The position numbers and the translations under genes were made by a program. From Microlunatus elymi (GTDB lineage Bacteria > Actinomycetota > Actinomycetes > Propionibacteriales > Propionibacteriaceae), in assembly GCF_007362775.1 (NCBI RefSeq), contig NZ_CP041692.1, positions 3,534,001-3,598,000 on the forward strand: a stretch of DNA of 64,000 nucleotides. Direction: 5' to 3'. Under the pieces are notes generated by a model. The model was not told the DNA's origin, ran no database searches, and was given only the letters and a program-made list of their open reading frames with translations. Position 1 is the stretch's first letter, and each line of letters opens with the position of its first letter. This document shows positions 17,554 to 27,658 of this stretch, one piece after another.

Positions 17554-18117
17554 TCAGTCCACCGGATGGCGGGCGGTCAGCAGGTCCATGAAGGCGCGCA
17601 TCCAGGTCGGGTGATCCGGCCACGCTCGCCCCGACACCAGATTTCCGTCCACCACTCCGCCGCCCTCGACGAAGGTGCCGCCGCCCAGCTCGACGTCCAC
17701 GCCGAGCTCGGGATAGGCCGACGAGGTGCGCCCCTTCAGCACACCCGCGGCGGCCAGTAGCAGCGGACCGTGGCAGAGCGCGGCGACCGGTTCGTCGGCG
17801 TCGAAGAAGTGCCGGATGATCCGGCGCGCGTCCTCGTCGTTGCGGATGTATTCCGGTGCCCGGCCGCCGGGCACCACGGCGGCGACGTAATCGGCCGGAT
17901 TCACGTCGGCGAACGCGACGTCGGCCTCCCAGCTGTGCCCGGGCTTCTCCGTGTACGTGTCGAATCCGTCGACGAAGTCGTGCACCACGAACTGCAACTT
18001 CTTCTTCTCCGGCGCGGCGATGTCGACCTCGTACCCTGCCTCCTGCAGCCGCTGGTACGGGTAGAACACCTCCAACGTCTCGGCCGCGTCCCCAGTCAGA
18101 ATGATCACCCTCGGCAT
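17554..18117 (-). CDS. DJ-1/PfpI family protein
   Basis: A 187-aa class I glutamine-amidotransferase-like protein. The nucleophile-elbow cysteine is in VAALCHGPLLLAAAG and the supporting early region reads VIILTGDAAETLEVFYP. Members act as glyoxalases, deglycases or chaperones, less often as proteases. ATG at 18117 with GAGGG 6 bases upstream is preferred over a TTG two codons earlier. Convergent with lhr. Not obviously in an operon. Confidence 0.88.
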   Translation of the reverse strand: MPRVIILTGDAAETLEVFYPYQRLQEAGYEVDIAAPEKKKLQFVVHDFVDGFDTYTEKPGHSWEADVAFADVNPADYVAAVVPGGRAPEYIRNDEDARRIIRHFFDADEPVAALCHGPLLLAAAGVLKGRTSSAYPELGVDVELGGGTFVEGGGVVDGNLVSGRAWPDHPTWMRAFMDLLTARHPVD

Positions 18118-18205
18118 CGCCAACCCTCGGCAAGAGCCGGCGGGTACGCGTTCGGCCGATACGTCGGGCGCCCGGAGCGCGGATAATCACCGACGTCTGC
18201 GGCAC

Positions 18206-18237
18206 GCAAAACGGGCCCTTCCGAAGTGGAAGGGCCC
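18206..18237 (-). terminator. Rho-independent-type terminator after clgR
   Basis: A 10-bp stem GGGCCCTTCC/GGAAGGGCCC with a 5-base loop, followed on the minus strand by CGTTTTGC. It lies 16 bases past the stop of the ClgR-like gene and ends the rimO-pgsA-cinA-clgR transcript. Confidence 0.7.
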
Positions 18238-18253
18238 TGCGGAGGTACGACGT

Positions 18254-18562
18254 TCAGGCAGCAGCCTGGGCCAGCGGGCGAACCGGCAACGGGGTGAGGA
18301 TCTTCTCGTGAATCGCGAGCTTCTCGCTGACCATCGACAAGATCACCGACAGGGGCACGTCGAGGGCGCCGCAGATCGCGGCCAGCAATTCACTGGAGGC
18401 TTCCTTCTGGCCCCGCTCCACCTCGGAGAGGTAACCCAGGCTGACCCGCGCGGACTTGGAGACCTCACGCAACGTCTTGCCCTGCAGGGCGCGTTCTTCG
18501 CGGAGAGTCTCGCCGATCAACTCACGTACGAGGACCGGCTTCACCGTTTGGACCTCAGCCAT
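18254..18562 (-). CDS. clgR: ClgR/PopR-type XRE family transcriptional regulator
   Basis: A 102-aa helix-turn-helix protein. The Cro/CI-type domain is [48 protein letters not shown], a close match to actinobacterial ClgR, the activator of clp protease and stress genes. It ends in Ala-Ala-Ala, as do ClgR proteins degraded by ClpP. Start at the ATG 7 bases after TAGAGT; the longer frame upstream is not supported. It follows cinA, as in mycobacteria and corynebacteria. Confidence 0.88.
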   Translation of the reverse strand: MAEVQTVKPVLVRELIGETLREERALQGKTLREVSKSARVSLGYLSEVERGQKEASSELLAAICGALDVPLSVILSMVSEKLAIHEKILTPLPVRPLAQAAA

Positions 18563-18569
18563 GGCAGAC

Positions 18570-18575
18570 ACTCTA
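18570..18575 (-). promoter_or_regulatory. -10 box TAGAGT, leaderless clgR
   Basis: TAGAGT followed by 7 bases and the ATG of clgR, without a Shine-Dalgarno. It gives clgR its own promoter inside the operon, as expected for a self-activating stress regulator. Confidence 0.55.
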
Positions 18576-18648
18576 CCCACCCTTCGAAGCAGTTTTCGTT
18601 GCGCACTGGTGCCAACACTCGCGACTGCTTGATCATTCCGTGGGGTGA

Positions 18649-19182
18649 TCATTCCGTCGGCGGCCCGACGACCCGCAACGCCTGCCGCAGCGCGGCGGCC
18701 ACGGTCTGCTCCCGGATCACCGCGCGGCTGCCGGTCAGTGCCAACTCCCGAACGCAGACCACGCTGTCGCCTGCCGGGTCGTCCCAGCCTGCTTCGCCGG
18801 GTTGGTGACCGACCGCGACGAACACGGTGCCGGGCGGATGTCCCTCCTGCGGGTCGGGGCCGGCCACTCCGGTGACCGCGATTCCCCAGGTCGTGTCGCA
18901 GCGTGACGCCACCCCGAGTGCCATCTCCACCGCGGTCAGCTGGGACACCGCTCCGTGCTCGGCCAGGGTGCTCTGCCGGACGCCGGCCAGGCTCGCCTTC
19001 AAGTCGGTCGCGTAGCTGACGACGCCGCCGCGGTAGGCCTCCGACGATCCTGGGACCCCGGTCAGCGTGGCACCGATCAGCCCACCGGTCAGCGATTCTG
19101 CGGTGGCCACGGTCTCGTCGCGGCCGATTAGCAACTCGATCAGTTCGGTCGCCAGTTCGCCCAGCGACTCCGGCGCCGTCAT
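18649..19182 (-). CDS. cinA: CinA family protein (nicotinamide-nucleotide amidohydrolase domain)
   Basis: A 177-aa protein made only of the C-terminal CinA domain, which deamidates NMN to nicotinic acid mononucleotide. Characteristic text: [33 protein letters not shown] and [15 protein letters not shown]. The N-terminal molybdopterin-like domain of full CinA is absent, as in many actinobacteria. Its ATG overlaps the pgsA stop (ATGA). Confidence 0.92.
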   Translation of the reverse strand: MTAPESLGELATELIELLIGRDETVATAESLTGGLIGATLTGVPGSSEAYRGGVVSYATDLKASLAGVRQSTLAEHGAVSQLTAVEMALGVASRCDTTWGIAVTGVAGPDPQEGHPPGTVFVAVGHQPGEAGWDDPAGDSVVCVRELALTGSRAVIREQTVAAALRQALRVVGPPTE

Positions 19183-19883
19183 CGATCGGTTCCGGTCTGG
19201 TCCGGCCCGCCGTGTTCGGGGCCGCCGTCTTCGGTGTCGTTTTCTGCCGGTCGGGGCTGGCCGGTACCGCTCTGCGGGGTTTCGTACCGATCGCCTTCTG
19301 CTGTTGGTCGGGTTGCTACCCGTCGCATCCTGTTGGCCTCCAGAAGATAGTCCACACCGGTCACCACGGTGACCACGAAGGCCACCGCCATCACCGCCCA
19401 GCCCACCGGCAGCAACCAGTGCGGCAGCGGCAACAGCAACAGCCCCAGGGCGAGCGCCTGCAGGACGGTCTTGATCTTGCCGCCCTTACGAGCCGCCATT
19501 ACCCCGTACCGCAGGACGACGAAACGTAGCAGGGTGATCCCCCACTCGCGGACCAGGATCACGATGGTGACCCACCACCACAGCTCGCCGATGATGCTCA
19601 GCCCGATGAAGGCCATCCCGGTCAGGGCCTTGTCGGCGATCGGGTCGGCCAGCTTGCCGAAGGTGGTGACGATGTTGTGCTTGCGGGCGAGGTGCCCGTC
19701 CAGGAAGTCGGTGAAGATCGCCACCACGAAGATCAACGCGGATGCGACTCGCCACCAGGGATCGTGGGGATGGCTGAGCAGCACGTAGGCGAAGACCGGC
19801 ACCAGCACCAGCCGGAACGCGGTCAGCGCGTTCGGTATGTTCCAGGCCGACGACTCGGTCTGGGGCTGAGCCGGCGAAGTCAT
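19179..19883 (-). CDS. pgsA: CDP-diacylglycerol-glycerol-3-phosphate 3-phosphatidyltransferase
   Basis: An integral membrane CDP-alcohol phosphatidyltransferase of 234 aa that makes phosphatidylglycerophosphate. The catalytic motif reads [18 protein letters not shown] then [11 protein letters not shown], keeping the conserved Asp/Ala-Arg/Gly/Asp pattern. Four to five hydrophobic segments are visible, then a C-terminal tail of about 50 residues rich in Gly, Pro, Asp and Glu that is not part of the fold. Translationally coupled to rimO upstream and cinA downstream by 4-base overlaps. Confidence 0.92.
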   Translation of the reverse strand: MTSPAQPQTESSAWNIPNALTAFRLVLVPVFAYVLLSHPHDPWWRVASALIFVVAIFTDFLDGHLARKHNIVTTFGKLADPIADKALTGMAFIGLSIIGELWWWVTIVILVREWGITLLRFVVLRYGVMAARKGGKIKTVLQALALGLLLLPLPHWLLPVGWAVMAVAFVVTVVTGVDYLLEANRMRRVATRPTAEGDRYETPQSGTGQPRPAENDTEDGGPEHGGPDQTGTDR

Positions 19884-21424
19884 CGGGTCGCCCCTGCTCG
19901 GACCGGCCCGGCCGACGTCTCGGCAGCACGGACCGAGGCCACCAGATCCACCCCCTCGACGCCGGTCACGGTGGCTTCGACCAGGTCACCGCTGCGAGCG
20001 TCACTGTCGATCAGTCGTACGGTGCCGTCCACCTCCGGACCCTGATGCTCGGCCCGGCCGATGATCTCGGGGCGGCCGGTCGAGGGATCGTCGCCGCCGT
20101 CCTCCACCGATTCCACCAGCACGCTGACCCGCTCGCCGATCCGTTCCTCGGCGCGTTGATCCACCAGCTCTTCGGCAAGGTCCGCGATCTCGGCACGCCG
20201 GCCCTCGATCTCGTACTCGTCAAGCTTGCCGGCCATCGCGTACGCCTCGGTCTCGGTCTCGTCGGAGTAGCCGAAGACCCCGATCGCGTCCAGTCTGGCC
20301 TCGCTGAGGAAGTCAGCCAAGGTCCGGACGTCCTGCTCGGTCTCGCCCGGGAAGCCGACGATCACGTTGGATCGGATCCCCGCCTGCGGCGCTCGTTCTC
20401 GGATGCTCTCGATCAGGTTCAGGAAGGAGTCGGGATCGCCGAAGCGGCGCATCCGGCGCAGCACCGGCGCGGAGGCGTGCTGGAAGGACAGATCGAAGTA
20501 CGGCACCACCTTCGGCGTGGAGGTCATCACGTCCACCAGGTCCGGCCGCATCTCGGCCGGCTGCAGGTAGGAGACCCGGATCCAGTCCAGTTCGTCGAGC
20601 TCGGACAGCTGTCCGAGCAGCTTCTCCAGCAGCCGGATGTCGCCCAGATCCTTGCCGTAGGAGGACGAATTCTCGCTCACCAGGAACACCTCGCGCACGC
20701 CCTCGCCGGCCAGCCAACGCGCCTCGGCGACGATCTCGTCCGGGGTCCGGGAGACGTAGGCGCCGCGGAACCGCGGGATCGCGCAGAAGGTGCAGCGGCG
20801 GTCGCAGCCGGCGGCCATCTTCAGCGGAGCCGACGGTCCGGAGCCGAGTCGTCGCCGGAACGTCCGCGGCCCGCTGGCCGGGGCGACTCCGGCCGGCAGG
20901 TCGGCCGGTCCGCCGGGCGCCGTGTGCATGCCGGGCGTGCTGACTTCGGCCAGCCGACGTTCGACCGGGCTGATCGGCAGCAGCTTGCGCCGATCGGTCG
21001 GTACGTGGGACTGGTGCCGCTCGCCGGCCAGGATCGCGTTCAGCTTGTCGGCGATGGTGTCGTAGTCGTCGAAGCCGAGCACGGCGTCGGCCTCGGGCAG
21101 CGAATCGGCGAGCTCCTTGCCGTACCGCTCGGCCATGCAGCCGACCGCGACCACCGCCTGGGCCCGGCCGTCGGCCTTCAGATCCGCGGCCGCCAGCAGC
21201 GTGTCGACCGAGTCCTTCTTGGCGCTCTCGATGAAGCCGCAGGTGTTGACCATCACGGCGTCGGCATCCTGCGGATCGTCGACCAGCCGGAAACCGCCCT
21301 CGGCCAGCCGGGCCGCCAACTCCTCCGAATCCACCTCGTTCCGGGCGCAGCCCAGCGTCGTCAGGTGGACGGAGGTCAGGGCGCCCGGGCTCAGTGATTC
21401 GGGGCTCAGCGATTCGGTGCTCAT
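19880..21424 (-). CDS. rimO: Ribosomal protein S12 methylthiotransferase RimO
   Basis: A 514-aa radical-SAM enzyme that adds a methylthio group to an Asp of ribosomal protein S12. The N-terminal MTTase domain starts at [16 protein letters not shown], and the radical-SAM cluster motif is [18 protein letters not shown] (CxxxCxxC). A C-terminal TRAM domain follows. An insert near residues 160-195 (Pro/Ala/Gly-rich) lengthens it compared with enteric RimO. The N-terminus has an imperfect [10 protein letters not shown] duplication. First gene of the rimO-pgsA-cinA operon. Confidence 0.93.
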   Translation of the reverse strand: MSTESLSPESLSPGALTSVHLTTLGCARNEVDSEELAARLAEGGFRLVDDPQDADAVMVNTCGFIESAKKDSVDTLLAAADLKADGRAQAVVAVGCMAERYGKELADSLPEADAVLGFDDYDTIADKLNAILAGERHQSHVPTDRRKLLPISPVERRLAEVSTPGMHTAPGGPADLPAGVAPASGPRTFRRRLGSGPSAPLKMAAGCDRRCTFCAIPRFRGAYVSRTPDEIVAEARWLAGEGVREVFLVSENSSSYGKDLGDIRLLEKLLGQLSELDELDWIRVSYLQPAEMRPDLVDVMTSTPKVVPYFDLSFQHASAPVLRRMRRFGDPDSFLNLIESIRERAPQAGIRSNVIVGFPGETEQDVRTLADFLSEARLDAIGVFGYSDETETEAYAMAGKLDEYEIEGRRAEIADLAEELVDQRAEERIGERVSVLVESVEDGGDDPSTGRPEIIGRAEHQGPEVDGTVRLIDSDARSGDLVEATVTGVEGVDLVASVRAAETSAGPVRAGATR

Positions 21425-21561
21425 CAGGGGGCCAGTATGTCAACAGACAGCGGTTGTTGATCATTCGCTTCCGATGATCTCGAGCTGCGCCGGTGTCGTC
21501 CCTCCTGATGGCGGGCGGCCACCCGCCGATCGAGGGGCACGGACATTCGTTCAAGACAGGC

Positions 21562-21580
21562 CGGTCGCGCCGAGCGACCG
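21562..21580. promoter_or_regulatory. Inverted repeat CGGTCGC-gccga-GCGACCG before the alpha/beta hydrolase
   Basis: A perfect 7-bp inverted repeat with a 5-base centre, 7 bases upstream of the ATG. It could be an operator, for instance of the AraC-type regulator encoded next, or a hairpin in the leader. Confidence 0.35.
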
Positions 21581-21587
21581 TACCGGC

Positions 21588-22421
21588 ATGAACGAGTACG
21601 ACAACCGGCTCGTCCGACCACTGCAGGTGGTCGAGAGCGGCTCGCCCGAGGCGAGCCCACTGCTGCTGATCCACGGATCCGGAGCGGCCGGACCCTGCTG
21701 GGACTTCATGGTGCCGGCCTTGGCGCGCCGGCATCACGTGATCCAGGTCGACCTGCCGGGCTGCGGCAAGTCCCCCACCGCCAGCACCTACGAGGTCCCG
21801 CACCAGGCACACCGGGTCGCCGACGTACTGGACGATCTCGGCATCACAACCGCCGCGGTGGGCGGGCACTCCAGCGGTGGCTATGTGGCCACCGCGCTGG
21901 CCGAGCAGCGACCGGACCTGGTCGGTTCGCTGACCTTGATCAACAGCGGTCCCAGCATGGCCGCCGAACTGCCGCCGCCGCTGGCTCTGCGAGTGTTGCT
22001 CGGACCACCGTTGGGCGGCCTGATCTGGTCGTTCCGCTCGGACAGTTGGATCCGCAACGGGCTGAACGCCACCGCTGCACATCCAGTGCAGATCCCGGAC
22101 GAGATGATCGCCGGTGTCAGCGGAACCAGCTACCGCACCATGCGGGCGATCCTGCGCTGCAACGCCGCCTACCTGAACGAGCACACCGTGCCCCAGCGGC
22201 TGGCCCGCCTCGACCTGCCCATCCTGGTGATCCTCGGCGACACGGACCGCAAGTGGAGTCCGGACCTCTCGATCGAGCAGTATCGGACCGTCTCCCGGGC
22301 CCGGATCGAGGTGCTGCCCGATGTCGGTCACGTAGCGATCCTGGAGGCGCCCGAACGGACCGCTGATCTGCTGCTCGAATTCGTCGCCGCGTCCGCCGAT
22401 GCCGGGGAGCATGACCGATGA
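21588..22421 (+). CDS. Alpha/beta hydrolase
   Basis: A 277-aa alpha/beta hydrolase: oxyanion text LLIHGSGAAGPCWDF, nucleophile elbow VGGHSSGGYVATAL (Ser), acid near LGDTDRKWSPD, and catalytic His in PDVGHVAILEAP. The substrate is unknown; esterase or C-C hydrolase are both possible. The ATG agrees with homologous N-termini, since the open frame upstream (about 157 codons) overlaps rimO and is not coding. It precedes an AraC regulator on the same strand. Confidence 0.88.
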   Translation: MNEYDNRLVRPLQVVESGSPEASPLLLIHGSGAAGPCWDFMVPALARRHHVIQVDLPGCGKSPTASTYEVPHQAHRVADVLDDLGITTAAVGGHSSGGYVATALAEQRPDLVGSLTLINSGPSMAAELPPPLALRVLLGPPLGGLIWSFRSDSWIRNGLNATAAHPVQIPDEMIAGVSGTSYRTMRAILRCNAAYLNEHTVPQRLARLDLPILVILGDTDRKWSPDLSIEQYRTVSRARIEVLPDVGHVAILEAPERTADLLLEFVAASADAGEHDR

Positions 22422-22463
22422 CCAACTTCGGGCGACCGTGACGACTGCAGTCGGCGCTGCTTC

Positions 22464-22469
22464 TAGAGT
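22464..22469 (+). promoter_or_regulatory. -10 box TAGAGT, leaderless AraC-type gene
   Basis: TAGAGT lies 7 bases before an in-frame GTG at 22477. This decides the start over the ATGs at 22399 and 22411, which overlap the hydrolase gene. Confidence 0.5.
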
Positions 22470-22476
22470 TGCTGAC

Positions 22477-23325
22477 GTGTGGTCCGCCGTCACTGCGCAC
22501 GACCCGTGGTCGTGGGCAGACGTGGAGATTGCCGTTCCGAGCCCTTCGGAACGGTTGCCGGCGATCAGCATGGCAGGGTTCAGCTTTCGCCGACGGCTGC
22601 CCTCGCTGGTGGAGATCGGCATGGTCGCGCACCCGTCGCTGACCATGATCATCGACCTGAGCCGTGACGGCGGCATCGTCCACGGTCTCGGCTCGAGCCA
22701 GCGCAGCGGCAGCTTTATCGCGGGCCTGCTGCCCGGCCACCTGCGCGCCGGAGGACTCGACGGGGAATGCCTGCAGATTCGGCTGTCTCCGGTGGTGGCG
22801 CAGGCAGTGCTCGGGTCGTCGGCCGAGCTGACCGGTCGAGTGTTCGGCTTGGAGCTCGCCCTGGGGCGTGAGGCCGGCAGACTCGAGCGTTCCCTGCGCG
22901 CCGCGACGTCGTGGAGCCAACGATTCGCGATCGCCGCCGACTTCGTCGATCGGCGGCTGCAGGCCGCTTCCCTGATCGAACCGGAGGTGGATCACGCCTG
23001 GCAACGGACGCTGGCCGCGGGCGGCACCGTACGGATCGACGACCTCGCCGACGAAGTCGGTTGGAATCGGCAGCGGCTGTGGTCCCGATTCCGCGCCCGG
23101 CTGGGCATCACCCCCAAACGTGCCGCCCAACTGGTGCGGTTCGACCGTGCCGCCCACCTGCTGGTGGCCGGTCGCCCGCCCGCTGAGGCAGCCGCCGACA
23201 CCGGCTACGCCGACCAGTCCCACCTGCATCGCGAGGTCCGCGCGATCACCGGCACCACACCGTCGCGGGTGGCCGGTGCGCCCTGGCTGGCGATCGACGA
23301 CGTCGCCTGGCCGACCGGGCCGTGA
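22477..23325 (+). CDS. AraC family transcriptional regulator
   Basis: A 282-aa regulator with an N-terminal sensing domain and a C-terminal double helix-turn-helix: VRIDDLADEVGWNRQRLWSRFRARLGITPKRAAQLVRFDRAAHLL, then AAADTGYADQSHLHREVRAITGTTPSRV. The N-domain is of the type seen in regulators of unknown effector (SPSERLPAISMAGFSFR). The start is chosen at GTG because of the leaderless promoter signature. If the upstream ATG were used, the gene would overlap the hydrolase by 23 bases. Probably controls the neighbouring hydrolase or MFS gene. Confidence 0.85.
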   Translation: MWSAVTAHDPWSWADVEIAVPSPSERLPAISMAGFSFRRRLPSLVEIGMVAHPSLTMIIDLSRDGGIVHGLGSSQRSGSFIAGLLPGHLRAGGLDGECLQIRLSPVVAQAVLGSSAELTGRVFGLELALGREAGRLERSLRAATSWSQRFAIAADFVDRRLQAASLIEPEVDHAWQRTLAAGGTVRIDDLADEVGWNRQRLWSRFRARLGITPKRAAQLVRFDRAAHLLVAGRPPAEAAADTGYADQSHLHREVRAITGTTPSRVAGAPWLAIDDVAWPTGP

Positions 23326-23493
23326 GGCTCACCAGCCAAGATCAGGGCCAGCACCCGGCCGACCCAGGTCGCCCCTGCCGACGGCGGATCGGGTTCACAC
23401 TCACCTACCAGCTGGCGCACGGCCGCTGCGATTGGCGCCTGGCGCGATCTTGTAGAAGGATCCTCCGGGATCAATTCAGGCAAGGAGCGGCGG

Positions 23494-24753
23494 ATGAGCG
23501 CTGACCGGACCACCGAGGGCTTCGCCGACGAACCAGCACTCGAGCATCAAGCTCGATGGACCGGCTACGGACGCAAGGCGGTGGTCGCCGCCGCGGTCGG
23601 CTACGGACTCGACGGCTTCGACCTGTTGATCTTGAGTTTCGCGTTGTCCGGCATCATCGCGACCTTCGGGCTGACCGACGCGCAAGCCGGCAGTTTGACC
23701 ACGTTCACCTTGCTGGGGGCGGTTGTCGGCGGCATCGGCTTCGGCATCCTCAGTGATCGCTACGGCCGGGTCCGGATGCTGACCTATTCGGTGATCTTCT
23801 TCGCGGTGTTCACCGGTCTGTCCGCGTTGGCGCAGGGTTACCTCGACCTGGCGGCGTACCGGTTCATCGCCGGCATCGGCATCGGCGGCGAGTTCGGCAT
23901 CGGCATGACGCTGGCCGCCGAGGCAACACCGGCCAGGTTGCGGGCCCGCGCGACGTCGTGGGTCGGCATCGGTTTCCAGTGCGGAGTGCTGGCGGCGGCG
24001 CTGGTGTCGGCGCCGATCATCTCCGTCTTCGGCTGGCGGGGTCTGTTCGTGGTCGGTGCGGTGCCGGCGGTGGTGGCGATCGTCATCCGCAAGCGCCTGC
24101 CGGAGTCGCCGAAGTTTCTGCAGCGCAGCGCTGAGCCGACCGCGTACAGATCGGGCTTGCGGCTGCGCTATCTGGTGGCCGATCGCGCGACGGTCGGATA
24201 CAGCGTGGCCATGATCGTGCTCACCTCGGTGCAGAATTTCGGCTACTTCGGAATCATCTCCTGGCTGCCGACCTACCTGGCCAAGGACGTCGGGCTCGAC
24301 CTCAAGTCGTCGTCGTTGTGGACCGCGGTGACGGTGCTCGGGATGATGACCGGCATCATCTGCTTCGGTCAACTGGCCGACCGGGCCGGTCGTCGGCCCG
24401 CGTTCCGGGTGTTCCAGATCGGCGCGGCCGCATCGGTGTTGATCTACAGCCAGTTGCACGATCCGACCGCGATCCTGATCGGTGGGTTCGTGATGGGGCT
24501 GTTCGCCAACGGCATGCTCGGCGGCTACGGCGCCCTGATGGCCGAGTTGTATCCGACCGAGGCCCGGGCCACCGCCCAGAACGTGCTCTTCAACATCGGC
24601 CGCGGGATCGGTGGCTTCGCGCCGTTCGTGATCGCCCTGGTCGCCGGGTCGTACGGCTTCGGCTTCGCCCTGGCGCTGCTGTCGAGCATCTACCTGCTCG
24701 CCTTCGTGGCGATGTTCATGATCCCCGAACGCAAGGGCGTCGAACTCAGCTGA
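23494..24753 (+). CDS. MFS transporter (aromatic acid / sugar-acid:H+ symporter-like)
   Basis: A 419-aa, 12-helix major facilitator protein. It has the family motifs GFDLLILSFALSGI in helix 1, SDRYGRVRMLTYS in the 2-3 loop, the RFIAGIGIGGEFGIG helix-4 motif, and the LADRAGRRPAFR repeat in the second half. This set is typical of the AAHS/benzoate and related acid symporters. Shine-Dalgarno AAGGAG precedes the ATG by about 8 bases. The substrate is unknown. The gene is followed by a long inverted repeat. Confidence 0.87.
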   Translation: MSADRTTEGFADEPALEHQARWTGYGRKAVVAAAVGYGLDGFDLLILSFALSGIIATFGLTDAQAGSLTTFTLLGAVVGGIGFGILSDRYGRVRMLTYSVIFFAVFTGLSALAQGYLDLAAYRFIAGIGIGGEFGIGMTLAAEATPARLRARATSWVGIGFQCGVLAAALVSAPIISVFGWRGLFVVGAVPAVVAIVIRKRLPESPKFLQRSAEPTAYRSGLRLRYLVADRATVGYSVAMIVLTSVQNFGYFGIISWLPTYLAKDVGLDLKSSSLWTAVTVLGMMTGIICFGQLADRAGRRPAFRVFQIGAAASVLIYSQLHDPTAILIGGFVMGLFANGMLGGYGALMAELYPTEARATAQNVLFNIGRGIGGFAPFVIALVAGSYGFGFALALLSSIYLLAFVAMFMIPERKGVELS

Positions 24754-24827
24754 ACACAATCCCCCGCTGATGGCCACGATCCGGCCCAAATCGGGTGGAA
24801 TCGGGGAATCAGCGGGGGATTGTGTTC
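24752..24827. repeat. 20-bp perfect inverted repeat between MFS gene and ftsK
   Basis: GAACACAATCCCCCGCTGAT and its exact complement enclose 36 bases. The element begins within the stop codon of the MFS gene and ends 18 bases before the stop of convergent ftsK. A strong two-way terminator is the simplest role; see the other gene-end repeats near 10 kb, 54.4 kb and 61.3 kb. Confidence 0.75.
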
Positions 24828-24845
24828 GCGAGAAGTGCTGTTCGG

Positions 24846-27503
24846 TCAGCCGGTGCGCAGGTTCTCCACCACGGCTTCAAGATCATCCGGTTTGACCAGG
24901 ACGTCGCGCGGTTTGGATCCCTCCGACGGTCCGACGATGCCCCGGGTCTCCAGGATGTCCATCAACCGGCCGGCCTTGGCGAAACCGACGCGCAGCTTGC
25001 GTTGCAGCATCGAGGTGGATCCGAGTTGCAGGTTCACCACCAGCTCAACCGCCTGCAACACCAGATCAAGATCATCACCGATGTCCTCGGCGACCTTCTT
25101 GGCCGCCGGGGCCTGGATGATGTCGTCGCGGTACTGCGGTTTGAGCTGCTCGGTGACGTGCTTGACCACCTTGCGGATCTCGGACTCGTCCACCCAGGCG
25201 CCTTGGATCCGGATCGGCTTGCCGGCCCCCATCGGCAGGAACAAACTGTCGCCCTGGCCGACCAGTTTCTCCGCACCCGGGGAGTCCAGGATCACCCGGG
25301 AGTCCGTCATCGACGAGGTCGCCAGCGCGAGCCGGCTGGGCACGTTGGCCTTGATCAGGCCGGTGACCACGTCGGTGCTGGGACGCTGGGTGGCGAGCAC
25401 CAGGTGGATGCCCGCGGCCCGGGCCAGCTGAGTGATGCGGACGATCGAGTCCTCCACGTCGCGCGGGGCGACCATCATCAGGTCGGCGAGCTCGTCGACG
25501 ATCACCAGCAGGTACGGGTACGGCTCGAGCTTGCGTTCCGAGCCCTCCGGCGGAGTGACCGCGCCGGCCCGGACCGCCTTGTTGAAGTCGTTCACGTGCC
25601 GGAAGCCGAAGTGGGCCAGGTCGTCGTAACGCATGTCCATCTCGCGGACGACCCACTGCAACGCCTCGGCCGCCTTCTTCGCCGAGGTGATGATCGGCGT
25701 CACCAGATGCGGGATGCCTTCGTAGATGGTCAGCTCGACCCGTTTCGGATCGACCAACATCATCCGCACCTCGTCCGGGGTGGCCCGCATCAGGATCGAG
25801 GTGATCAGCGAGTTGATGAAACCGGACTTACCGGCGCCGGTGGCACCGGCGATCAGCAGGTGCGGCATCTTGGACATGTTGGCGACCACGAAGCCGCCCT
25901 CCACGTCCTTGCCCATCCCGACCGTCATCGGATGATGATCATTACGGGCAGCCGGCGAGCGGAGCACGTCACCGAGGGAGACGATTTCCTTGTCGGTGTT
26001 GGGGATCTCGATGCCGATCGCGGACTTGCCGGGGATCGGCGACAGGATCCTGACCTCATTGCTGGCCACCGCGTAGGAGATGTTCTTGTTCAAGGCGGTG
26101 ACCTTCTCCACCTTGACCGCAGGACCGAGCTCGACCTCGTACCGGGTCACCGTCGGGCCGCGGCTGTAGCCGGTCACCCGGGCGTCGATGTTGAACTGCT
26201 CCAGCACACCGGTGAGCCGGCCGACGACCGCGTCGGAGGCCTCGGTGCGAGCCCGCGGAACCGTACCCTGCTTGAGATCTGCGGAGTCGGGCAGCAGGTA
26301 CTGCACGTCGCCGGACAACTGCAACTGCTCCACCCGCTGCGGTGGCGGCGTGTGCTGCGGCGGTTCGAGTTCGGCCTCTTCCTCGTCCTCGCCGCGGACG
26401 TGGAAACCCGGCGGCAGGCCGGCCGTCACCGGCCCCTTCGGGCGGTCGTCGGCCGGCGCGTCCGGCGTGTCGAGCGGCTCGGCGAAGCCGGTGTCGGAAC
26501 CGATCTCCTCGACCAGGTCGATCGAGTCACCGATCTCCTCCGGCGACTGCTCCTCCCCTGCGGCCCTGTCCTTCTTCTTCCGCCGGCTCTTGGGCTTGCC
26601 GTCGGTGATCATCGGGGTGTCGTAGGCCTGATCGGCGCCGTACTCGAGCTCCTCGACGACCTCGCCGTCGATCACCCGATTCGGGGTCAGCCGGTCGCGC
26701 AGGGCGGCGAACCGGCCGGGCATCTCGTGCAACGGGATGCCGACGATGACCAGGATCCCGAAGATCAACAACAGCACCAGCAGCGGCGCGGCGACCCAGT
26801 TGGTCTTCAGCAGGTCGTGCAGCAGCGAGGACGAGATGAAGCCGAGTACGCCGCCGGCCTCCCGCAGGGCCTGTGGGTCGTTGGGCCGCGGCAGACCGTT
26901 GGCGAGATTGATCAGTCCCAGCAGGCCGAGCAACGCGGCGCTCCAGCCGATGAACTGACGGCCGGCCGGCCCGTTGTGGTCCGGATGCCGCAGCGTCCGC
27001 CAGGCCATGCCGGCCAGCAGGATCGGTGAGGCGTAGGCCAGGGTGCCGATCACGCTGGTCACGCCGACCTGGATCCAGTGCCCGACCGGATCCGGCAGCC
27101 CCCACCAGAACTGGGCCGCGACGACGATCGCCAACCCGATCAGCAGCAGACCGACGCCGTCCCGGCGTAGCGCCGGATCGATGTCGTCCGGGCCGGGTTG
27201 ACCGTGGTGATGGCCCACCTTGCGTGCCCCTCCCCCGACCGCGTGCGCGACGCCCATCCAGGCGCCACGCAGTCCGCGCCCGACCACCGCGCCGGCCGAC
27301 GGCCCCTGCGGCTTCGGCTTGCGCGCGGGCGGTTTTCGGGCCGGCTGCTTGCGGCCGCGCGTCGAGACCGCCTTGCCGCCATTGCTGGCCGGCTTGCGGT
27401 TGGTGGACTTCTTACTTCCGGGCGAACGCGAAGTCGACCCGCCCCGCGAACTCGCGGAGCTGGAGGTACGAGTCCGCGCTGGGGAAGACGCGCGGGTCGC
27501 CAT
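24846..27503 (-). CDS. ftsK: DNA translocase FtsK
   Basis: An 885-aa septal DNA pump. It begins with a basic Ser/Lys/Arg/Pro-rich tail (about 75 residues), then about four membrane helices (from [19 protein letters not shown] to [17 protein letters not shown]), an acidic/Pro linker, and the RecA-type motor with Walker [16 protein letters not shown]. The C-terminal gamma winged-helix is [29 protein letters not shown], which reads KOPS-type signals. The ATG is preceded by TACGTT at 7 bases (leaderless). In related actinobacteria ftsK is beside pgsA-cinA-clgR; here three genes intervene. Confidence 0.95.
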   Translation of the reverse strand: MATRASSPARTRTSSSASSRGGSTSRSPGSKKSTNRKPASNGGKAVSTRGRKQPARKPPARKPKPQGPSAGAVVGRGLRGAWMGVAHAVGGGARKVGHHHGQPGPDDIDPALRRDGVGLLLIGLAIVVAAQFWWGLPDPVGHWIQVGVTSVIGTLAYASPILLAGMAWRTLRHPDHNGPAGRQFIGWSAALLGLLGLINLANGLPRPNDPQALREAGGVLGFISSSLLHDLLKTNWVAAPLLVLLLIFGILVIVGIPLHEMPGRFAALRDRLTPNRVIDGEVVEELEYGADQAYDTPMITDGKPKSRRKKKDRAAGEEQSPEEIGDSIDLVEEIGSDTGFAEPLDTPDAPADDRPKGPVTAGLPPGFHVRGEDEEEAELEPPQHTPPPQRVEQLQLSGDVQYLLPDSADLKQGTVPRARTEASDAVVGRLTGVLEQFNIDARVTGYSRGPTVTRYEVELGPAVKVEKVTALNKNISYAVASNEVRILSPIPGKSAIGIEIPNTDKEIVSLGDVLRSPAARNDHHPMTVGMGKDVEGGFVVANMSKMPHLLIAGATGAGKSGFINSLITSILMRATPDEVRMMLVDPKRVELTIYEGIPHLVTPIITSAKKAAEALQWVVREMDMRYDDLAHFGFRHVNDFNKAVRAGAVTPPEGSERKLEPYPYLLVIVDELADLMMVAPRDVEDSIVRITQLARAAGIHLVLATQRPSTDVVTGLIKANVPSRLALATSSMTDSRVILDSPGAEKLVGQGDSLFLPMGAGKPIRIQGAWVDESEIRKVVKHVTEQLKPQYRDDIIQAPAAKKVAEDIGDDLDLVLQAVELVVNLQLGSTSMLQRKLRVGFAKAGRLMDILETRGIVGPSEGSKPRDVLVKPDDLEAVVENLRTG

Positions 27504-27510
27504 GGCCCAT

Positions 27511-27516
27511 AACGTA
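27511..27516 (-). promoter_or_regulatory. -10 box TACGTT, leaderless ftsK
   Basis: TACGTT followed by 7 bases and the ftsK ATG; no Shine-Dalgarno. Confidence 0.45.
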
Positions 27517-27577
27517 CGCCATCAGCCCCTCCAGCCACTCCGGTTACACGCCGCGGAGACGACATCGGCCGCCCGTG

Positions 27578-27595
27578 GGATCGTTGAACCGATCC
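27578..27595. promoter_or_regulatory. Inverted repeat GGATCG-ttgaac-CGATCC upstream of the ABC operon
   Basis: A perfect 6+6 repeat with a 6-base centre in the 365-base gap between ftsK and the binding-protein gene, about 60 bases before the TACACT -10 candidate. Possible operator of the transporter operon. Confidence 0.3.
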
Positions 27596-27652
27596 GTGAG
27601 TCGTGTCTGAGGGGCGGCCGGTCGGGTCTGTCCCGGTCGGGTCGGGCACCAC

Positions 27653-27658
27653 TACACT
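27653..27658 (+). promoter_or_regulatory. Candidate -10 box TACACT of the ABC importer operon
   Basis: TACACT stands 210 bases before the binding-protein ATG. If used, the mRNA has a leader of about 200 bases, which is long for this genome. No good -35 is visible. Confidence 0.3.

Noticed and set aside
17554-18117. PfpI as a true intracellular protease
   Set aside because: The cysteine elbow is present but protease activity is not established for most family members; called only as DJ-1/PfpI family.
21440-21450. TTGACA on the minus strand just before rimO
   Set aside because: A -10 at 16-18 bases would lie inside the coding region after the ATG; the real rimO promoter is unclear.
20313-22676. 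A 787-codon minus-strand open frame crossing rimO, an intergenic gap and the alpha/beta hydrolase gene
   Set aside because: It spans real genes on both strands, is Arg/Gly/Pro-rich and shows no domain.
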